Made by a program: the position numbers and the translations under genes. The notes under the pieces were generated by a model. That model was not told the origin of the DNA and ran no database searches. It saw only the letters and a list, made by a program, of their open reading frames with translations. Positions 58,696 to 64,000 of a DNA stretch of 64,000 bases are shown here, in pieces (positions within the stretch are counted from its first letter, which is position 1; each line of letters starts with the position of its first letter). Source of the stretch: Thiopseudomonas acetoxidans (lineage in GTDB: Bacteria; Pseudomonadota; Gammaproteobacteria; Pseudomonadales; Pseudomonadaceae); contig NZ_JAUCDY010000002.1 of assembly GCF_030362935.1 (NCBI RefSeq), positions 186,001-250,000 on the forward strand, read 5' to 3'.

Positions 58696-59427
58696 ATGGC
58701 GGGACATTCCAAATGGTCCAATATCAAGCATCGCAAAGAGCGTCAGGACGCCAAGCGGGGCAAGATTTTCACCAAACTGATTCGCGAACTAACCGTAGCT
58801 GCTAAAGAAGGCGGCGGTGAAGTGCCGGATAATCCACGTCTGCGTCTAGCCGTAGATAAAGCCCTTAGCGCCAACATGAGCCGCGACACCATCGACCGTG
58901 CCATTGCACGCGGCGTAGGTAGTAACGAAGGTGATAACGTCGAAGATTTGGTGTACGAAGGCTACGCACCCGGTGGTGTAGCAGTGTATGTCGAGGCGAT
59001 GACTGACAACCGTAACCGCACAGCCGGTGAAGTGCGCCACGCCTTTAGCAAACATGGTGGTAACCTAGGTACCGATGGTTCAGTCGCCTATCTGTTTGAG
59101 CGCAAAGGTCAGCTTATATTTGCTCCGGGGGTTGATGAAGAAGCGCTACTCGATGCAGCGCTTGAAGCCGGGGCTGATGATGTCGAAGTGGGTGATGACG
59201 GTTCAGTTGAGGTTTTAACCAGTTTTGAAGACTTTATTTCAGTCAACGAAGCTCTAAAAGCAGCCGGTTTTGTTGCCGAGCAAGCTGAAATAGCGATGTT
59301 ACCAACCACCGAAGCTGAATTAGATGCGCAAGGCGCTGAGAAAGTTATGCGCCTCATCGATGCACTCGAAGATCTGGACGACGTGCAAAACGTCTACAGT
59401 AACGCAGTGTTCCCAGAAGATATGTAA
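58696..59427 (+). CDS. yebC: YebC/PmpR family DNA-binding regulator
   Basis: 243 aa; start MAGHSKWSNIKHRKERQDAK and the AFSKHGGNLGTDGSV block are diagnostic. In P. aeruginosa its homologue PmpR represses quorum-sensing genes; in others it is linked with ribosome stalling at proline. TTAGGAG precedes the ATG. It lies between aspS and ruvC as in relatives. Confidence 0.95.
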   Translation: MAGHSKWSNIKHRKERQDAKRGKIFTKLIRELTVAAKEGGGEVPDNPRLRLAVDKALSANMSRDTIDRAIARGVGSNEGDNVEDLVYEGYAPGGVAVYVEAMTDNRNRTAGEVRHAFSKHGGNLGTDGSVAYLFERKGQLIFAPGVDEEALLDAALEAGADDVEVGDDGSVEVLTSFEDFISVNEALKAAGFVAEQAEIAMLPTTEAELDAQGAEKVMRLIDALEDLDDVQNVYSNAVFPEDM

Positions 59428-59451
59428 TCCAACCACATAAACTCCTGATGA

Positions 59452-59481
59452 TTGCGACTGCTAGCCAAACTACAGTCGCAA
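59452..59481. terminator. Inverted repeat downstream of yebC
   Basis: TTGCGACTG / CAGTCGCAA, a perfect 9-bp stem with 12-base loop, but no good T-run follows; a weak terminator candidate. Confidence 0.45.
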
Positions 59482-59553
59482 CCAACCTTTCTTGCACTAT
59501 GCACCACCCTCTCCCATAAAAATAAATCACAGTAACCTCCCACCCTTATAGCA

Positions 59554-59569
59554 CTGTGTATATAATCAG
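59554..59569. promoter_or_regulatory. Putative LexA (SOS) box upstream of ruvCAB
   Basis: CTGTGTATATAATCAG matches the gammaproteobacterial CTG-N10-CAG box (consensus CTGTATATATATACAG). It overlaps a TATAAT -10 (59561-59566), so LexA binding would block the promoter. It lies 77 bp before the ruvC start, and it is enclosed in a longer AGCACTG/CAGTGCT inverted repeat (59550-59573). Confidence 0.7.
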
Positions 59570-59645
59570 TGCTTTGTGTTATTTTGCTTTTCTGATTTCC
59601 AATATTTACTACAAACTCAGTGTTTGTATTTTTAGGTTGCTGTGC

Positions 59646-60179
59646 ATGACTCTTATTTTAGGTATCGACCCGGGCTCACGCATCACCGGTTACGGCATTG
59701 TTCGTGATAACGGTCGCCGCTGTGAATACATTGCTTCTGGCTGCATCCGCACCGGCACTGGCGAGCTGTCCGAGCGCCTAAACGCTGTGTTTAGCGGTAT
59801 TCATGAGATCATCAGCAGCTACCACCCAGATCTGATGAGTATTGAGCAGGTGTTTATGGCGCGTAATGCTGACTCAGCCCTTAAGCTGGGACAAGCGCGT
59901 GGCGCAGCCATTGTTGCAGCTACACAAGCCGGTCTTGCGGTCAGTGAATACAGCGCGACACAAATCAAATCCGCTATCGTGGGCAGCGGTCGCGCCGCCA
60001 AAGAACAAGTACAGATGATGGTGATGCACCTGTTGCAACTGACACAAAAACCGCAGATTGACGCATCCGATGCCTTAGCTGCCGCACTGTGCCACGCGCA
60101 TCACCGACAAACCCTTATCGCACATGACTTAAGCAGCGCTAAAAGCCGAGGCGGACGCCTACGCTTAACTGTGCGCTAA
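59646..60179 (+). CDS. ruvC: Holliday junction resolvase RuvC
   Basis: 177 aa from ATG 59646 (MTLILGIDPGSRITGYGIV); a longer in-frame start at 59556 would run through the LexA box and is not used. Catalytic carboxylates: Asp in GIDPGS, Glu in SIEQVFM, Asp in DASDALAAALCHAH. It cleaves Holliday junctions after RuvAB branch migration. First gene of ruvCAB; 18 bp before ruvA. Confidence 0.96.
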   Translation: MTLILGIDPGSRITGYGIVRDNGRRCEYIASGCIRTGTGELSERLNAVFSGIHEIISSYHPDLMSIEQVFMARNADSALKLGQARGAAIVAATQAGLAVSEYSATQIKSAIVGSGRAAKEQVQMMVMHLLQLTQKPQIDASDALAAALCHAHHRQTLIAHDLSSAKSRGGRLRLTVR

Positions 60180-60197
60180 CCACTTGGAGAACACAGA

Positions 60198-60806
60198 GTG
60201 ATTGGTTATTTACGTGGTGTCTTACTGGACAAACAACCGCCCTTTATTACCCTAGACGTTAATGGGGTCGGTTATGAGCTGGAAGTGCCGATGAGCACGT
60301 TATTTCAGCTTCCTGAACAAGGCAAAGAGCTTGAACTACACACACACCTGGTTGTACGTGAAGATGCACAACTCTTGTTTGGTTTTTACAGCAAACGTGA
60401 TCGGTTGATGTTTCGTGAGCTGATCCGCTTAAATGGTGTTGGTCCCAAACTAGCCCTAGCTTTAATGTCCGGTATGAGCGCCAATGAGCTGATTGCGTGC
60501 GTGCATGCCGAAGACACAGCGCGCCTAATGAAAGTGCCGGGCGTGGGTAAGAAAACCGCCGAGCGCCTGCTAGTAGAACTTAAAGGCCGCTTTAAAGACT
60601 GGGATAGCGGCGCAACTGCAATCAGCCTACCCGGACAAGGCGCAAACGTTGCCAATTCTTCTAGCGCCGAGCAAGATGCCCTTAGCGCGCTGATTAGCTT
60701 AGGCTACAAACCCGCTGAAGCCAGTCGTAGTATTAGAGCCATCTTTGCTGAAGGCCTGAGCAGCGAAGAATTGATCCGCCGCGCCCTGCAATCCAGCACC
60801 CAATAA
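60198..60806 (+). CDS. ruvA: Holliday junction branch-migration protein RuvA
   Basis: 202 aa from GTG 60198 with TTGGAGAA upstream. OB-fold (about 1-65), two helix-hairpin-helix motifs (LNGVGPKLAL and VPGVGKKTAERLLVELKG) and a C-terminal RuvB-contacting domain. Binds the four-way junction as a tetramer and loads RuvB. Confidence 0.96.
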   Translation: MIGYLRGVLLDKQPPFITLDVNGVGYELEVPMSTLFQLPEQGKELELHTHLVVREDAQLLFGFYSKRDRLMFRELIRLNGVGPKLALALMSGMSANELIACVHAEDTARLMKVPGVGKKTAERLLVELKGRFKDWDSGATAISLPGQGANVANSSSAEQDALSALISLGYKPAEASRSIRAIFAEGLSSEELIRRALQSSTQ

Positions 60807-60821
60807 CTCAAGTGAACCCCC

Positions 60822-61865
60822 ATGATTGAAGCTGATCGCCTAATAAGTGGTACCGCCAAAGAGCGCGAAGAACAATACGACCGCGCCATTCGCCCCCTAT
60901 CCCTAACCGAATACATTGGCCAACCAGTGGTGCGCGACCAAATGAGCCTGTTTATCGAGGCGGCTAAACAGCGCGAAGAAGCCTTGGATCACACCTTGAT
61001 TTTCGGTCCGCCCGGGCTTGGCAAAACCACCCTAGCTAACATTATAGCCAGCGAAATGGGGGGCTCCTTAAAAAGCACCTCAGGCCCCGTGCTTGAGCGT
61101 GCCGGCGACTTGGCTGCATTGCTGACGAATCTCAACAGCGGCGACGTGCTCTTTATTGACGAAATCCACCGCCTGCCGCCCGTCGTAGAAGAAATTCTTT
61201 ATCCGGCCATGGAAGATTTCCAGCTAGACATCATGATCGGTGAAGGGCCTGCAGCGCGTTCCATTAAACTGGATTTACCCCCCTTCACCTTAGTCGGTGC
61301 CACTACCCGCGCGGGTATGCTCACCAACCCACTAAGAGACCGTTTCGGTATTGTGCAGCGCCTCGAATTTTATAGTCACCCGGACCTCACCCAAATTGTT
61401 GAGCGTTCAGCCACTATTATGCAAGTACCCATTGTTCCTGAAGGTGCGTTTGAAATCGCGCGCCGTGCGCGTGGCACGCCACGCATTGCCAACCGCTTGT
61501 TAAGACGCGTACGCGATTTTGCCCAGGTGCGCGGCACAGGTGAAATCACCCTACAGATTGCCGACCAAGCCTTGAACATGCTGGACGTGGACCAACACGG
61601 CTTTGATCACCAAGACCGCCGCTTGTTATTAGCCATGATTGAAAAATTCGATGGAGGTCCTGTCGGTATTGATAGCTTAGCCGCTGCAATCAGTGAAGAA
61701 CGTCACACCATTGAGGACGTACTCGAACCCTTTTTAATCCAGCAAGGCTATATAATGCGCACACCTCGGGGTCGTATGGTAACGCGTCATGCTTATCTGC
61801 ACTTCGGTTTGCCTACACCCAAAAACATCTACAACCCTGAACCGCAGGACTTTTGCGATGACTAA
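60822..61865 (+). CDS. ruvB: Holliday junction branch-migration ATPase RuvB
   Basis: 347 aa AAA+ motor. Walker A GPPGLGKTTLA, Walker B LFIDEIHRL, arginine finger/sensor region GATTRAGMLTNPLRDRFG and a C-terminal winged helix LIQQGYIMRTPRGR are all intact. 16 bp after ruvA. Its stop overlaps the ybgC start by eight bases. Confidence 0.97.
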   Translation: MIEADRLISGTAKEREEQYDRAIRPLSLTEYIGQPVVRDQMSLFIEAAKQREEALDHTLIFGPPGLGKTTLANIIASEMGGSLKSTSGPVLERAGDLAALLTNLNSGDVLFIDEIHRLPPVVEEILYPAMEDFQLDIMIGEGPAARSIKLDLPPFTLVGATTRAGMLTNPLRDRFGIVQRLEFYSHPDLTQIVERSATIMQVPIVPEGAFEIARRARGTPRIANRLLRRVRDFAQVRGTGEITLQIADQALNMLDVDQHGFDHQDRRLLLAMIEKFDGGPVGIDSLAAAISEERHTIEDVLEPFLIQQGYIMRTPRGRMVTRHAYLHFGLPTPKNIYNPEPQDFCDD

Positions 61866-62271
61866 GCCCGGCTTTTCTCTGCCCGTGCGGGTTTATTACG
61901 AAGACACCGATGCCGGTGGCGTGGTGTATTACGTCAACTATTTGAAATTTATGGAGCGCGCCCGCACTGAGCGACTGCGCGCACTGGGTTTTAACCAGCA
62001 GGAATTAGCGCAACTTAATACGCTTTTTGTAGTCCATAGTGCGCAAGCCAGATATCATGCGCCGGCACGGCTGGACGACGAATTACAGGTCACGGCCAAT
62101 GTCAGCCAATTAAAGCGCGCACGGCTTGAATTTACGCAACAGGTCAGCCGCGTAAATGATGATAAATTACTCTGTGAAGGGCAATTTGTCATCGCCTGTA
62201 TTGCAGCAGACAGCTTTAAACCCAAAGCAATGCCCAGTGCATTGTTTGATATGTTTCAAAATAACGTATAA
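61858..62271 (+). CDS. ybgC: Tol-Pal cluster acyl-CoA thioesterase YbgC
   Basis: 137 aa hotdog-fold thioesterase from ATG 61858, the preferred start, overlapping the ruvB stop by eight bases. The active-site motif VYYEDTDAGGVVYYVNYLKFMERART is clear, with Asp. It hydrolyses acyl-CoA or acyl-ACP thioesters and is linked to envelope integrity. First gene of the tol-pal cluster. Confidence 0.94.
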   Translation: MTKPGFSLPVRVYYEDTDAGGVVYYVNYLKFMERARTERLRALGFNQQELAQLNTLFVVHSAQARYHAPARLDDELQVTANVSQLKRARLEFTQQVSRVNDDKLLCEGQFVIACIAADSFKPKAMPSALFDMFQNNV

Positions 62272-62290
62272 CTCATAAATAGGAGGCCTT

Positions 62291-62986
62291 GTGGGCGCTA
62301 ATCAAATTGATTCTATGTCAATGTGGAGTCTAGTCAGCAATGCCAGTTTGCTGGTGCAGATGGTCATGCTGCTCTTAGTGGCCGCCTCTGTTATTTCTTG
62401 GGTGATTATTTTTTCTCGTGGACAAATGCTCAGAGCAGCCCGCAACAGCCTAACTCAGTTTGATGAGCGCTTTTGGTCTGGCATTGACCTAGCTAGGCTC
62501 TACCGTGAAACCTGCAGCAGGCCTGACGAGCACGGCGGTAGCGAACGTATTTTCCAGGCCGGCTTTAAAGAATTCTCCCGTTTACGCCAGCAACAAAACA
62601 TGCAACCCGATGCCATCATGGATGCCGTGGCCCGGGCGATGCGCGTAGCCATTTCTCGCGAAGAAGAAAGGCTGGAGCAAAACCTGCCCTTCTTAGCCAC
62701 CGTGGGTTCAACCAGTCCTTACGTGGGTTTGTTTGGTACTGTGTGGGGCATTATGAACTCGTTCCGAGGTTTGGCGCAGGTGCAACAAGCCACTTTGGCC
62801 ACCGTCGCACCCGGTATTGCCGAGGCGCTAATCGCCACGGCTATTGGCTTATTTGCCGCAATTCCGGCCGTAGTTGCCTACAACAGATTTTCAGCCCGAG
62901 CTGAAATCCTTATTGCCCGCTACTATACGTTTGCCGATGAGTTCCAAGCTATTCTGCATCGCAGCGTCCACACACCAGCGCAATGA
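62291..62986 (+). CDS. tolQ: Tol-Pal system proton channel subunit TolQ
   Basis: 231 aa from GTG 62291 with AGGAGG four bases upstream. Three TM helices (about 18-40, 135-160, 175-195), with the ExbB/TolQ block PYVGLFGTVWGIMNSFRG. With TolR it uses proton motive force to energise TolA. Its stop overlaps or touches tolR. Confidence 0.95.
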   Translation: MGANQIDSMSMWSLVSNASLLVQMVMLLLVAASVISWVIIFSRGQMLRAARNSLTQFDERFWSGIDLARLYRETCSRPDEHGGSERIFQAGFKEFSRLRQQQNMQPDAIMDAVARAMRVAISREEERLEQNLPFLATVGSTSPYVGLFGTVWGIMNSFRGLAQVQQATLATVAPGIAEALIATAIGLFAAIPAVVAYNRFSARAEILIARYYTFADEFQAILHRSVHTPAQ

Positions 62987-62994
62987 GACATCCC

Positions 62995-63447
62995 ATGGCT
63001 CGTATCCGCAACCGCAGAAAACCCGTATCCGAAATGAACGTCGTACCCTACATCGACGTCATGCTGGTTTTGCTGGTCATTTTTATGGTCACCGCACCCA
63101 TGCTCAATCAAGGGGTTAAGGTTGATCTACCCCAGGTCAGCAGCGAAACCCTGCCGCAAGACAATAGCGCCGTCATTTTAACCATATCCATCAAGGCCGA
63201 TAAAACCTATTTCTGGACGACCGGCACTGAGGTTGATGTCGACACCGTACAAGATAAAGCCGTTAGCTTGACAGACATGATCAAAGCCGCCAGAGCCATT
63301 CTTGCTACCAATGCTCAGCAGGGGAAAAAAGTGCAGGTGTATGTACGTGCGGATAAAAAAGTAGATTACGGCAGCGTAATGAGTGCCATGGGCGGCTTGC
63401 AACAAGCAGGTGTCACCGACGTAGGCCTGATTACCGAGGCTCCCTAA
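62995..63447 (+). CDS. tolR: Tol-Pal system protein TolR
   Basis: 150 aa starting at ATG 62995 (MARIRNRRKPVSEMNVVPYID), which fits the Pseudomonas start; another ATG at 62983 overlapping the tolQ stop is possible and would add four residues. One TM helix with the proton-carrying Asp (VPYIDVMLVLLVIFMV). C-terminal periplasmic domain. Overlaps tolA by one base. Confidence 0.94.
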   Translation: MARIRNRRKPVSEMNVVPYIDVMLVLLVIFMVTAPMLNQGVKVDLPQVSSETLPQDNSAVILTISIKADKTYFWTTGTEVDVDTVQDKAVSLTDMIKAARAILATNAQQGKKVQVYVRADKKVDYGSVMSAMGGLQQAGVTDVGLITEAP

Positions 63448-64000
63448 TGCGTACGCCACCCGTCAAAAAAAAGCTATTTTGGCCGATTTTATGGGCTATA
63501 GCCTTACACGTCCTGCTGTTTGCTCTACTGTTTGTGAGCTACTCACACACACCGGATCTGCCGCCTAGTCGCCCGATTGTCAAAGCAACTCTGTATCAAC
63601 TGGAATCACAAAACAAAGCCACAAGCCAATCAGCTCAAAAAATCACGGGCGAGGCCGAAAAAACTGCGGCCAAACAGTTTGATCACGAACAACTAGAACA
63701 AAAGAAACGTCAAGAACAAGAAGCCGCTGCCAAGCGCAAAGCCGAGCAAGAACGCCAAGCAGCGGCCAAAAAAGCTGCTGACGACAAAAAGAAAGCCGAG
63801 GATCAAAAGCATGCCGCTGAACAAAAAGCAGCCGAGCAACGCAAGCTAGAGCAACAAAAAGCAGAAGCAGCCAAAAAAATCGCTGCCGACAAAGCTAAAG
63901 CAGAAAAAGCCGAAGCGCAGCGTAAGAAAGCCGCCGAGGAAAAGAAAAAAGCTGAAGAGGCGGCCAAGCAAAAAGCCCTAGCTGAGCAAAAAAAGAAGGA
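63447..64000 (+). CDS. tolA: Tol-Pal system protein TolA, 5' part
   Basis: 184 codons visible, open at the window end. N-terminal TM helix (WPILWAIALHVLLFALLFVSY) preceded by a basic start MRTPPVKKK, then a long Lys/Ala/Glu-rich helical domain II (AAAKRKAEQERQAAAKKAA...), which spans the periplasm. C-terminal domain III lies outside. ATG overlaps the tolR stop by one base. Confidence 0.95.
   Translation, partial: MRTPPVKKKLFWPILWAIALHVLLFALLFVSYSHTPDLPPSRPIVKATLYQLESQNKATSQSAQKITGEAEKTAAKQFDHEQLEQKKRQEQEAAAKRKAEQERQAAAKKAADDKKKAEDQKHAAEQKAAEQRKLEQQKAEAAKKIAADKAKAEKAEAQRKKAAEEKKKAEEAAKQKALAEQKKK

Overview
The window looks like chromosome of a gammaproteobacterium of the family Pseudomonadaceae. 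The gene content and protein sequences (FleQ, PilY1, ruvCAB-ybgC-tolQRA, ribF-ileS-lspA-fkpB-ispH, ppsA/ppsR, aspS-yebC) are Pseudomonas-like, but the base composition is clearly less GC-rich than typical Pseudomonas. Sulfur-compound genes and a canonical bd oxidase would fit a low-GC, possibly microaerobic lineage of the Thiopseudomonas/Denitrificimonas kind. That placement is inference, not demonstrated.

Layout. 1-3.5 kb: end of a class II glutamine amidotransferase, a small membrane protein, an MFS exporter, a YqfO/NIF3-like protein and a DUF2798 protein. 3.5-11.6 kb (minus strand): a FabH-like ketoacyl synthase, ispH, fkpB, lspA, ileS, ribF and ppsR, with ppsA divergent from ppsR. 14-18.3 kb: a 140-bp MITE, a periplasmic rhodanese/YeeE thiosulfate-uptake operon ending in a 55-aa membrane ORF, and an IS200/IS605 element with tnpA and an atypical tnpB. 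18.3-22 kb: a GGDEF diguanylate cyclase, ung and an orphan ABC-type solute-binding protein. 22-28.2 kb: flagellar cluster fliC-flaG-fliD-fliS-fliS2-fliT and the master regulator fleQ. 28.7-35.9 kb: htpX, then a compact cydABX-cydDC operon (bd oxidase plus its maturation exporter). 36.5-38.7 kb: octaheme tetrathionate-reductase-like cytochrome with a cytochrome b. 38.8-45.5 kb: type IV pilus minor pilin operon fimU-pilVWXY1-pilE. 45.7-49.2 kb: DyP peroxidase, second MITE copy beside an ompA-family relic, a REP array, GIY-YIG protein, asparaginase-like protein and esterase. 49.3-56.4 kb: rhlB, dcd, cold-shock protein, rlmA, two hypotheticals, a second REP array, tRNA-Glu and tRNA-Gly, glutamate dehydrogenase and a membrane-anchored cold-shock-domain protein. 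56.7-64 kb: aspS, yebC, ruvCAB, ybgC, tolQ, tolR and the start of tolA.

How parts work together. Three respiratory/sulfur units (thiosulfate import plus rhodanese; tetrathionate-reductase-like cytochrome; CydABX with CydDC) suggest growth at low oxygen with inorganic sulfur compounds. FleQ, a GGDEF enzyme, flagellin export chaperones and PilY1/minor pilins form a motility and surface-sensing set. ruvCAB is preceded by a CTG-N10-CAG LexA-type box.

The most interesting non-gene structures are the two near-identical MITEs with 4-bp target duplications, the two REP arrays that share a composite unit (one copy carries an 8-bp minisatellite), and a TnpB whose RuvC-II glutamate is missing from its usual place. 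No CRISPR array, prophage or clear defence island was seen.
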